11,472 nt of DNA from an uncultured Pseudorhodobacter sp. (GTDB lineage: Bacteria > Pseudomonadota > Alphaproteobacteria > Rhodobacterales > Rhodobacteraceae). The position numbers were made by a program, and so were the translations under genes. Location: positions 1 to 11,472 of the forward strand of contig CALEMZ010000453.1 in the NCBI GenBank assembly GCA_937910975.1. The letters run 5' to 3'. A model generated the notes under the pieces. That model was not told the origin of the DNA and did not search any database. It saw only the letters and a list, made by a program, of their open reading frames with translations. This document shows positions 1-6,583 of the stretch, in pieces (positions within the stretch are counted from its first letter, which is position 1; every line of letters begins with the position of its first letter).

Positions 1-900
1 GACAGTTTGGCCAACCGCGCAGCTTTGTTCGGCTTGGGATTTTTTGTGCTGGCGGTGCCATTGAGCCTGCTTTCGGCAGGTTCGGTGTTCAACCCGATCA
101 ACCGTTTGGCCGAAGCTGTGGGGCGGCGCGGCCCACGTGATTTGCGCCCCGTGCGCCACCCCACCCCGCGTGAGCTTGCGCCTTTGGTCGGCGCGCTGAA
201 CGGGTTTGTGGCGCGGTTGCGCGGGGCGTTATCGCAGACCGAAACCTTTATTGCCGAGGCCGCGCATCACATCCGCACGCCACTTTCCACCGTGCGCACC
301 GAGGCCGAGATTGCGCTGCGCCAATCCAACGATGAGGCGACACGGGTGCGTCTGCGCTCGATGATCCGAGGGGTGGAAACCAGTGCACGCTCGGCCAGCC
401 AGCTTTTGGATCATGCGATGGTGCTGTACCGTTCAGACCAGTTGGAGCGGGTGGAGGTGGACCTTTCGGCGGTGGTGCGCAGCGTGGCGCGGGCCTTTGA
501 GCCAACGGCAGAGTTGAAGGAGCTGGCCCTGGTGGTTGAGGGCGACGGGGTGCCGATGCTGACCCAGGGCGACCCGCTGTTGATCGAAAGCGCGCTGCGC
601 AATCTGGTGGATAATGCGATCAAATATTCTGATGTGGAAACCGAAGTGCGGATCACGCTGTCGCAGGCGGATGGCATGGTGATGGTCGAGGTGTTTGATC
701 AGGGGCGCGGGCTTTCTGGGGCCTCGGTGGCCGAATTGACCAGCCGTTTTACCCGCGGGGGCAATGTGGCGGATGTGGTAGGGTCGGGCCTTGGGCTGAC
801 GATTGTGACGGAAGTTGCGACAGCCCTTGGCGGGCGGTTTGAATTGCGGCAACGCGAAATGGGGGGCACATGCGCCAGTTTATCCTTGCCGCAGCTTTGA
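1..900 (+). CDS. Sensor histidine kinase, TctE-like, C-terminal part (5' end outside window)
   Basis: This is the C-terminal ~299 residues of a membrane sensor kinase of a two-component system. The frame is open from base 1, so the true start lies upstream and the N-terminal sensor region is missing. Counting from the TTG at base 7, residues ~8-24 form a membrane segment, followed by a HAMP-like linker. The HisKA H-box reads EAAHHIRTP, with His87 (codon 265-267) as the likely phospho-acceptor; a second His stands where most kinases have Glu. The ATPase domain shows the N-box (NLVDNAIKYS, ~199-208), the G1 box (DQGRGLS, ~231-237) and the G2 box (GSGLGLTIV, ~259-267), so it should be catalytically competent. 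The gene overlaps the downstream binding-protein gene by 31 bases, so the two are translated together. TctE-type kinases often sense carboxylates; the ligand here is unknown. The partner response regulator is probably upstream, outside the window. Confidence 0.92.
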   Translation, partial: DSLANRAALFGLGFFVLAVPLSLLSAGSVFNPINRLAEAVGRRGPRDLRPVRHPTPRELAPLVGALNGFVARLRGALSQTETFIAEAAHHIRTPLSTVRTEAEIALRQSNDEATRVRLRSMIRGVETSARSASQLLDHAMVLYRSDQLERVEVDLSAVVRSVARAFEPTAELKELALVVEGDGVPMLTQGDPLLIESALRNLVDNAIKYSDVETEVRITLSQADGMVMVEVFDQGRGLSGASVAELTSRFTRGGNVADVVGSGLGLTIVTEVATALGGRFELRQREMGGTCASLSLPQL

Positions 901-1889
901 GCTTTGGCGCCTGCATGGCGCAGGGATTTGAGGTGGAGGACCGCCGGGTATTCGGCACAGGAACCAGCGTGGAAATCGCTGTTCTGTCCACCACCGACAC
1001 CGAGATTTTCGCGCCTTTGATCGAGGCGTTTCTGGTGCGGCGCCCGGAGTTGCGCTTGCGCTATGTCGTGGCCTCAAGTCAGGAGGTTTATCGCGCGATC
1101 CGTGATGAGGGGGCGCAGTTTGATCTGGTAATCTCCTCGGCGATGGATTTGCAGATGAAGCTGGCCAATGATGGTTTCGCGGCCGCTTATGCATCGGATG
1201 CAGTGGCGGGCTTGCCGGGCTGGGCGCGTTGGCGTGACCGATTGTTCGGTTTTGCGCTGGAGCCGGTGGTTCTGCTGGCCTCGCGGCGGGCGATGGAGGG
1301 GCTGACGATGCCGCGCTCCCGGCGGGATTTGATTGACCTGCTGCGTGCCAATCCGGGCCGGTTTGACGGGCGTATAGCGACCTATGATCCGCATGTCTCA
1401 GGCGCAGGCTATCTGTTTGCCACCCAAGACGCGCGCCAAACCGATGCGTTTTGGCGTTTGGCCGAGGTGATGGGGCGGCTGAACGCGCGGCTTTATTGCT
1501 GTTCCGGCGATATGATTGACGATCTGGAAAGCGGCAAGCTGGCGCTGGCCTATAATGTGGTGGGCAGTTACGCGATGACGCGCCTGCCCGATGCGCCCGA
1601 TATTGAAGTGATTGAGCCGGAGGATTTCACCGTGGCCCTGTTGCGCACAGCTTTCATTCCGGTGGGGGCCGAGCAGGCGGCACTGGGCGGCGCGCTGTTG
1701 GATTTCATGCTGGGCCCAACGGGGCGGGCTTTGATTGACGGGGTGGCGGATTTGCCGCCGCTTGATCAGACTGCCCTGCCGCCGCATCTGCGCCCCATTC
1801 GGCTTGATCCGGGGTTGCTGGTGTATCTGGACCGGATCAAACGGCAGAATTTTTTGGGCGAATGGGATGCGGCGATGACGCAGCCGTAA
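870..1889 (+). CDS. Periplasmic solute-binding protein (type 2 fold, AfuA/FbpA-like) coupled to the sensor kinase
   Basis: This 339-residue protein resembles ABC-transporter extracellular binding proteins of the iron/phosphonate/molybdate-like type 2 class. Residues 1-19 form a Sec signal peptide, with cleavage plausible after AQG. Cys15 is not in a good lipobox, so a soluble periplasmic protein is more likely than a lipoprotein. The mature part opens with the first beta strand of the fold (VEIAVLSTTDTEIFAPLIEAF), followed by a hinge-type segment (DLVISSAMDLQ) and a second-lobe segment (ALAYNVVGSYA, ~225-235). Adjacent cysteines 210-211 are unusual. The ATG at 870 lies inside the kinase gene, just after a G-rich stretch (861-866) that could act as ribosome binding site. 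No permease or ATPase follows: the next gene runs in the opposite direction. An accessory ligand-sensing role for the kinase is therefore plausible, but transporter genes could lie upstream of the window. Confidence 0.85.
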   Translation: MRQFILAAALSFGACMAQGFEVEDRRVFGTGTSVEIAVLSTTDTEIFAPLIEAFLVRRPELRLRYVVASSQEVYRAIRDEGAQFDLVISSAMDLQMKLANDGFAAAYASDAVAGLPGWARWRDRLFGFALEPVVLLASRRAMEGLTMPRSRRDLIDLLRANPGRFDGRIATYDPHVSGAGYLFATQDARQTDAFWRLAEVMGRLNARLYCCSGDMIDDLESGKLALAYNVVGSYAMTRLPDAPDIEVIEPEDFTVALLRTAFIPVGAEQAALGGALLDFMLGPTGRALIDGVADLPPLDQTALPPHLRPIRLDPGLLVYLDRIKRQNFLGEWDAAMTQP

Positions 1890-1974
1890 CGCGCGCGGGG
1901 GAGGTCGGGCAGGAGGAGCGTTGAGCGTGCTGGATGAAAGGCAGTGATTTTCATTGAGGTTTGAACGAAAATGC
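1890..1974. other. Convergent intergenic gap, weak hairpin only
   Basis: This 85-bp gap separates the convergent binding-protein and DMT permease genes. The only visible structure is an interrupted inverted repeat: ATTTTC at 1947-1952 pairs with GAAAAT at 1967-1972, with a few extra pairs on either side of bulges. It is AT-rich and lacks a GC stem plus T-tract, so it is a poor intrinsic terminator. No small ORF is convincing. Confidence 0.3.
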
Positions 1975-2796
1975 CTAGCGGCGTTTGCGTTTATGCCCGG
2001 CCAGCAGGGCGGCACCGATGATGAGGGCGGCTCCGAGGAAGAGGCTGAGGCTGGGAACCTCATGGAAGATGAAATAGCCCACCGAGACCGAGAGGATCAG
2101 CGAGGAATAGCCCAAGGGCGCGATCACCCCGGCCTCGGCCCAGTAATGTGCGCGCATGAAGCAAAACTGTGCGGTTTGGGAGAAGAGGCCGACAGAGAGC
2201 AAAACCGGCCATTGCGCGCCGGGGGATTGCCAAAAGAGGGCGGCGGGAAGGGCACTGAGCATAGCAAGGCCTGCTGTTTGCCAGATCATTTGGGCCAGCG
2301 GATCCTCATTGCGCATCCGCCGCAGGATGATGACGGCGAACGTGCCCGCGATCACGGACACAAAGAGCGCGGCCAGCCCTAGGGCGGAGCCTGCGCCGAG
2401 GCTGGCCGGATCGGTCGCGATGACAATGCCGACAAGGCCGATACCTCCGGCCAGCCATTGTTTGGGGTGGATGCGTTCGCCAAGGATCAGCGCGGCCAGT
2501 GTCATCATCAGCAAAGGCCGGGTAAAATTAACGGTGGTGAACAGGGCGAAGGGCAATTTGGCCACGCCAAAATAGCTGCCAGTCATGGCGAGCGTACTGA
2601 GAAGAATGCGGAGAATCTGAAGGCCGGAGTGGGTGAGCGGCTTAACGCCGCCCTTGTAGATGACGAAGGGCAAAAGCACGGTGAGGCCCACAAGTGCGCG
2701 CATCAGAACAACCTGTGACGCGGGCAGCCCGACGCCGAGCGATTTCACGATGGCAAGTGCCCAGATGTTGAAGCTCATATCCGTAAGCAGCCACAC
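1975..2796 (-). CDS. DMT superfamily permease (EamA domain), 5' end apparently frameshifted
   Basis: This is a ten-helix drug/metabolite-type inner-membrane transporter made of two EamA repeats. It is 273 residues from the GTG at 2796. Family hallmarks are a hydrophobic helix pattern throughout, the LGERIHPKQWLAGGIGLVGIV segment at the end of the first repeat, and a basic C-terminus (KRKRR). The GTG start has no Shine-Dalgarno sequence and falls at the edge of helix 1. The frame stays open upstream and encodes a conserved-looking lead-in (DNLRGAVWLL) but offers no start codon. The natural start is the ATG at 2875-2873, one base after the PIG-L stop; it is out of frame because of an eight-C run at 2851-2844. 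With seven C's the product would be 299 residues. The gene is last in the ROK-PIG-L-DMT operon. Whether it imports or exports, and what, cannot be read from the sequence. Confidence 0.85.
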   Translation of the reverse strand: MWLLTDMSFNIWALAIVKSLGVGLPASQVVLMRALVGLTVLLPFVIYKGGVKPLTHSGLQILRILLSTLAMTGSYFGVAKLPFALFTTVNFTRPLLMMTLAALILGERIHPKQWLAGGIGLVGIVIATDPASLGAGSALGLAALFVSVIAGTFAVIILRRMRNEDPLAQMIWQTAGLAMLSALPAALFWQSPGAQWPVLLSVGLFSQTAQFCFMRAHYWAEAGVIAPLGYSSLILSVSVGYFIFHEVPSLSLFLGAALIIGAALLAGHKRKRR

Positions 2797-2830
2797 AGCA
2801 CCGCGCAGGTTATCGCGGGCGGGGCCTGTG

Positions 2831-2875
2831 TCAGGCGTGGTGTGGGGGGGGCGTGAGCCGGGGAATGATCGCCAT
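2831..2875 (-). other. Out-of-frame translation start of the DMT gene (14-codon reading frame)
   Basis: The ATG at 2875-2873 follows the PIG-L TAG stop (2879-2877) by one base, as expected for translational coupling. As written, the frame gives MAIIPRLTPPPHHA and stops at TGA 2833-2831. Removing one C from the 8-C run makes it continue through HTTPDTGPARDNLRGA into the permease. I read it as the detached N-terminus of the permease, not a separate peptide gene. Confidence 0.6.
2844..2851 (-). repeat. Homopolymer tract C8 (G8 on plus strand) at the DMT gene start
   Basis: Eight consecutive G on the plus strand (C on the coding strand) lie between the coupled ATG and the body of the permease gene. 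A tract of seven or ten would place the ATG in frame; eight does not. Such runs are prone to polymerase slippage and also to sequencing or assembly error. Confidence 0.85.
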
Positions 2876-2876
2876 G

Positions 2877-5204
2877 CTAGCGTTGCGGGGCCACAAGGTT
2901 GGCCATCAGGCGGAAGGCACCGGGCACCAGCGCTTCCATCTGCACATGCAAGATCAGGGCGCAGTGATGGTGCTGGCCCGCGCCGATCCGGGCTGAAAGC
3001 AGCGCACCTTTGTGCGGAGCCTCATCCGGGTCGGCCATTTGTAGCAGGGCCTGATAGGCGGGGGACCAGCTTTTGGCAAAATAGAGACCGCGTTCTTTGA
3101 CCCACCCTTTCCAATCTTGCGGGGTGATGCGGTTGGGCGCGTTCAGGACCGAGTGATCGGGGAGCAGATGGGTGACGCTGGCCGTTTCATCCGTGACGCG
3201 GTAGCGCAGGCTTGGCTTACCGATTTCCAGCGGGGCGGGGGCGGTGTGTTGGGCGTCCCAATTGTCCCACGGGCGGTGATAGAGGGTGAGGAGCGTGCCA
3301 CCTTTGCGCACCCATTCATGAATGGCGGGCATGAGCGGGGCGAGGGCTGGACGAAAGCGCAGCGCAAATATGCCGATGACGAGGCTGTCAAATCCGGCCA
3401 GCCCGCTGGGCGTGAGGGCCTCATCCTCCAGCGTGGTTACATCGGCCCCCATGGCGCGCAGCCAATGGTCCACCCGGTCATTCCCGCCGCCGATATAGGC
3501 GATGCGGGCTGGGGCAAGTGCCACCGCGGCCACGCGCAGGCGCAAGGTAGCAGGGCTGGGATGGATCAGCGGGCCGGTGTGGGGGTGGTTGATATGGGTA
3601 ACGGTTTGGGCGGGCTTGCCGTTGAGAGTGACGGGGAGGGTTTCCAGCCCCGGCGTGGGGGCGTGGGGTGTCAGGATCGCGCCATCGGGCGTGATTTGCA
3701 GCGCCCAGCCTTTGGGAGGCGTGAGGGTGGCCCCTCGGCTGAGGCGCAGGGCGAGGGGCGAGGGTGCTGTGGTGTTTAGGAAGGCTGCGCGCGGTTCCAC
3801 GCTGGCCTCAACGGCGGGCAGGGTGAGGAGTTGGCGCTCAGTGGGCAGATCAATGCTGACGGAGGAGCCGCTCAGCGTAAGGGTTACGCGGGCGGCGACG
3901 GGCCCTTGGGGCGCATGGGCGTGGTGGGTCATGGGAAAGGGATTGAAGGCAGAGGCATCGGCGGGCAGCATGATGGTGGTATCCGTCGCGGTCCAGCCTT
4001 GTGGAAGGAGCCATTTTGCGCTTGCGATCAAGGGAGTAGCGGGTGGGAGTAGCGCGAGCGTGGCCCCGATACTATCACCGGGGTGCGCGTGGTCGGTGGC
4101 CAGTCTGGCGGTGAGCCTTGCGCCGGAGGCCAGCCAGATCACGCGGGCAAGTTGGTCTTCGGTGCGGGTAAGCCGGTGTAGGGTTTGGGCCTTTGCCCCG
4201 TTTGGGCAAGTGTCGCGCAGGGCGCGCAGATGGTTAAGCGCATCAAATCCGTGCTGTAGAATTTGGGTACTGTCGGGGAAGGCGGCTACGGTTGCGGCGA
4301 GGGCCATATCCAGTGCCTGCGCGCTGGGGTGGTTTGGCAAAACATCAGCGTAATGGTTTGTCAGATTGTCGGTGATCGCCCCCGTATCCTCGCCGACAAA
4401 GCTTTGCGCCAGATGCAGCGGCCATGGGGCAGGTTCCGCGCCGCCTGTCCAGCGGCCCATGCCTTGGGTGGCGTGATAAACACGGGAGTGTTGGCCGATC
4501 TCGGCCCATGTCCAGCCCGAAAGCGGCTCATGCCCGGTACCCGGCACATGGATGGTGGCGGGCGGCGGGGGTAGGTCATCATCATAGGCATCACCCGCGC
4601 CGGACCATGCGGGCAGGTAGAGCTTGGCCACCTGCCACGCAGCACCCATGGCCGCAAAGCCGGGGTCGGCGGCGGCGGCCATCGCCTCTTCTGCGGCCTG
4701 GGTCATGGCGCGGTGGTGGCCGTGTTGGCCAGGGATATTAAGAAAGGTGGGGCACAGGATATCGGGGCGGTCAGCGCGGATCGCCTCGATCAGGCGGCGC
4801 AGAGTGTGGGCGTGGCCCCATTTGCCAAGGGTTTCCACCCCGGATTTAGAAAAGCCGAAATCATGGATCGGGTCATCGGGAGTTTCAGACATCCAATACA
4901 TCGACAGCCCCAGCACATCCGCCGCGCAGTGCATTTCTGCCGTGCGCAGGGTGCCTAGCATAGCCCCCGCCTCACGACCGATATCGTTTTGCCCACCCTC
5001 GCCACGGGTGGAGCAAACGTAGGAAAGCGACAACCCATCGCGGTAGGTGAGGGCGGCCAGCATGGCGGAGATTTCATCATCGGGATGCGCGCCGGAATTC
5101 ATGAACCGCACCAGCCCGCGCAAAGGTTGTAGCGCGCGCCACAGCATCAGGGCGGCGGGCTGGGTGGTTTGCGCGCGGAGGCGGGCGGCGTCAGTTAAAG
5201 GCAT
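2877..5204 (-). CDS. PIG-L (LmbE-like) deacetylase with C-terminal glutamine-amidotransferase/ThuA-like domain
   Basis: This is a large two-part protein, 775 residues from the ATG at 5204. PIG-L enzymes are metal-dependent hydrolases that remove N-acetyl or similar groups from amino sugars and related amines. The metal-site motif AHPDDE is at residues ~39-44 and the second motif GQHGHHRA at ~159-166; both look intact. No signal peptide is evident, so it is probably cytoplasmic. The middle (~270-560) is poorly conserved and beta-rich in appearance. The last ~210 residues, starting near RIAYIGGGND and including an EWVRKGGTLLTLYHRPWDNWD-like stretch, resemble the class I amidotransferase/ThuA fold; I see no clear Cys nucleophile, so a binding or structural role is likely. 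I preferred ATG 5204 (14-base overlap with the ROK gene, GGAA upstream) over the in-frame TTG at 5231 and ATG at 5228. Large PIG-L fusions of this kind occur in bacteria, but their substrates are mostly unassigned. Confidence 0.9.
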   Translation of the reverse strand: MPLTDAARLRAQTTQPAALMLWRALQPLRGLVRFMNSGAHPDDEISAMLAALTYRDGLSLSYVCSTRGEGGQNDIGREAGAMLGTLRTAEMHCAADVLGLSMYWMSETPDDPIHDFGFSKSGVETLGKWGHAHTLRRLIEAIRADRPDILCPTFLNIPGQHGHHRAMTQAAEEAMAAAADPGFAAMGAAWQVAKLYLPAWSGAGDAYDDDLPPPPATIHVPGTGHEPLSGWTWAEIGQHSRVYHATQGMGRWTGGAEPAPWPLHLAQSFVGEDTGAITDNLTNHYADVLPNHPSAQALDMALAATVAAFPDSTQILQHGFDALNHLRALRDTCPNGAKAQTLHRLTRTEDQLARVIWLASGARLTARLATDHAHPGDSIGATLALLPPATPLIASAKWLLPQGWTATDTTIMLPADASAFNPFPMTHHAHAPQGPVAARVTLTLSGSSVSIDLPTERQLLTLPAVEASVEPRAAFLNTTAPSPLALRLSRGATLTPPKGWALQITPDGAILTPHAPTPGLETLPVTLNGKPAQTVTHINHPHTGPLIHPSPATLRLRVAAVALAPARIAYIGGGNDRVDHWLRAMGADVTTLEDEALTPSGLAGFDSLVIGIFALRFRPALAPLMPAIHEWVRKGGTLLTLYHRPWDNWDAQHTAPAPLEIGKPSLRYRVTDETASVTHLLPDHSVLNAPNRITPQDWKGWVKERGLYFAKSWSPAYQALLQMADPDEAPHKGALLSARIGAGQHHHCALILHVQMEALVPGAFRLMANLVAPQR

Positions 5205-6414
5205 TGGGCTGTTCCATTGGATGGGCATCAAGCCGCGGGGTTACGGTGTAATGGATTACAAGGGCAGCGGCACCCAAAGCCGCCGTGAGGCGGCCGGATG
5301 TGCCGCGCACTACACGGGGCTGGCTGCGCCCCTCGCGCCGGGAAACGGAGCCAAGGGGCAGCGTCAGACGGGCGATAAGCAGGTCCAGCAGTCCATCGGG
5401 CAACGCGCCGCCAAGGATGATGCTTTGCGGGTCAAACAAGTTTTCCAACATGCCGATGGCGCGCGACAGCGCCTTGGCGGCTTGGTCCACCCAATCAGAA
5501 AGAGCGTTGTCGTCAACGTCCAGTAAGCGGGCGATGGTCGCATCTGTGCCGCGCGTATCGGCGGGTAAAAGACCGCGTGCGATCAGGTGGCGTTGAACGG
5601 ACAGGCGGCTGACATATTGTTCCAGACAGCCAAGGTTCCCGCAATCGCAGGGCAAGCCGCCGGGCTCGATGACCACATGCCCCAGCTCTCCTGCATTGCC
5701 GAATGCCCCGCGCAAGGGATGGCCCTGGATGATGACGCCAAGCCCAAGCCCCGAGCCGAAATAGAGAAAAGCATAGGAGGAAAGCCCCTGTGCTGCGCCA
5801 AACATCCCTTCGGCAAGGGCCGCTGCGGTGGCATCCTTGTCCAGATGGACGGGCAGGCCAAGGGCCGCTTCGGCCAGCGCCGGGATTCTTAGCGGGTCCC
5901 AGCCGGGGAGGGTGGTGGCCCCGGCGGCACTCAGCCCCTCCACTCCAAAAGGGCCGGGGATCACGAGACCTGCGCCAAGGATGCGGGGGTAATCCGGGGT
6001 TTCTCGCGCAGCACCCGCCATCTGTGCCATTTGGGCCAGCACGGTTTCCGGGGAGGTTTGCGCAAGCCTTTCATGCTGGGTTACAATCGGGGTGCCGCCG
6101 ATATCGGTCACCACCATGGTCAGGGCATCAGGGCGCACCTCAAACCCTAGCACCGCCGCCCCTTTCGCGTTGAAGTGATACACCAATGGGGGCTGGCCCC
6201 GTGCCGATGGCCTGCGCCCAGCGGGCTGCACGAGATTCTCGGCTTCCAGCTCTGCCATAAGATTGGATACGGTTTGTGTGGAAAGCCCCGAGGCCCTGGC
6301 AATCTCAGCCCGGCCCGCATCGCGTCCTTGCAGATAGCCCAAGACGACACGGCGATTATGCGCCTTGGTTTTTTCAGCGTTTTTTCCGGCGATCTGATGG
6401 GGGCGAATGGACAC
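5191..6414 (-). CDS. ROK-family transcriptional regulator (NagC/Mlc/XylR type)
   Basis: This 407-residue regulator has an N-terminal winged helix (~18-66; recognition region GLSTQTVSNLMAELEAENLV) joined to a ROK sugar-binding domain. The ROK zinc site is present as GELGHVVIEPGGLPCDCGNLGCLE (His246, Cys256, Cys258, Cys263). The ATP phosphate motif of ROK kinases is degenerate: FEVRPDALT stands where kinases have a DIGGTK-type loop. This supports a regulator rather than a sugar kinase, although the acidic residue of the catalytic segment (Asp194, in LDKDATAAALAE) is kept. The start is GTG 6414, with AAGG seven bases upstream; no longer start is possible because an upstream ATG meets a stop at once. 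It is divergent from the ABC importer and first in the ROK-PIG-L-DMT operon. By family precedent it likely represses both operons until a sugar-type inducer binds. Confidence 0.93.
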   Translation of the reverse strand: MSIRPHQIAGKNAEKTKAHNRRVVLGYLQGRDAGRAEIARASGLSTQTVSNLMAELEAENLVQPAGRRPSARGQPPLVYHFNAKGAAVLGFEVRPDALTMVVTDIGGTPIVTQHERLAQTSPETVLAQMAQMAGAARETPDYPRILGAGLVIPGPFGVEGLSAAGATTLPGWDPLRIPALAEAALGLPVHLDKDATAAALAEGMFGAAQGLSSYAFLYFGSGLGLGVIIQGHPLRGAFGNAGELGHVVIEPGGLPCDCGNLGCLEQYVSRLSVQRHLIARGLLPADTRGTDATIARLLDVDDNALSDWVDQAAKALSRAIGMLENLFDPQSIILGGALPDGLLDLLIARLTLPLGSVSRREGRSQPRVVRGTSGRLTAALGAAALVIHYTVTPRLDAHPMEQPNAFN

Positions 6415-6428
6415 GGAGCAGCCTTAAC

Positions 6429-6441
6429 TCAAAACATTTGA
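6429..6441. promoter_or_regulatory. Candidate operator: 13-bp palindrome
   Basis: Perfect 5-bp arms TCAAA and TTTGA flank ACA. It sits between the ROK start codon and a candidate ROK promoter, where a bound repressor would block transcription. A second, wider inverted pair, TTGATC (6450-6455) and GATCAA (6481-6486), lies beside it. Assignment to the ROK protein is inference from position. Confidence 0.35.
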
Positions 6442-6445
6442 ATAA

Positions 6446-6474
6446 AGTATTGATCTTTGTAGCGAAGGCGTCAA
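6446..6474 (-). promoter_or_regulatory. Candidate sigma-70 promoter for the ROK operon
   Basis: On the minus strand TTGACG (6474-6469) is followed after 17 bases by AATACT (6451-6446), a fair -35/-10 pair. Transcription would start near 6439, inside the TCAAA-ACA-TTTGA palindrome. The -10 match is only moderate. Confidence 0.3.
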
Positions 6475-6570
6475 CACTTGGATCAATCGGACGTGCCCCG
6501 GCCCTGCGAAGGGCAAGAAGGGCGTGCCAATGACCTGACATGGGCCTGACACAGGGTGCGGGCCAAAATC

Positions 6571-6577
6571 GGAGAGG
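6571..6577 (+). promoter_or_regulatory. Strong ribosome binding site of the solute-binding protein gene
   Basis: GGAGAGG ends six bases before the ATG at 6584. It is the best Shine-Dalgarno match in the window and fits the high expression expected for a periplasmic binding protein. It also fixes the start codon. Confidence 0.8.
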
Positions 6578-6583
6578 ATTACG

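Larger units (their letters stand above)
6415..6583. promoter_or_regulatory. Divergent control region between ROK regulator and ABC importer
   Basis: This 169-bp region must hold the promoters for both operons. An AT-rich island (about 6424-6486) stands out in GC-rich surroundings and contains five TTGA/TCAA tetramers (6429, 6438, 6450, 6471, 6483). The remaining part, 6487-6570, is GC-rich leader. It has a short hairpin GCCCT-GCGA-AGGGC at 6501-6514 and a direct repeat CCTGACA at 6534-6540 and 6545-6551 (11-base spacing). I could not pick a convincing promoter for the plus-strand operon. Confidence 0.65.

Noticed and set aside
1947..1972. Convergent intrinsic terminator between the binding-protein and DMT genes
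   Set aside because: The inverted repeat is AT-rich, interrupted by bulges and lacks a T-tract after a GC stem, so it is kept only as a weak hairpin.
3502..4353. Long plus-strand open frame (283 codons) opposite the PIG-L gene
   Set aside because: It is low-complexity, rich in Gly/Ala/Arg/Val/Ser, has no recognisable domain, and lies wholly antisense to a gene with clear motifs. GC-rich third positions create such frames.
6094..6120. DIGG sequence in the ROK protein as an ATP-binding phosphate motif
   Set aside because: Aligned to ROK kinases, the phosphate-loop position is the preceding FEVRPDALT segment; the DIGGTPI stretch falls on the next strand and turn. It does not indicate kinase activity.
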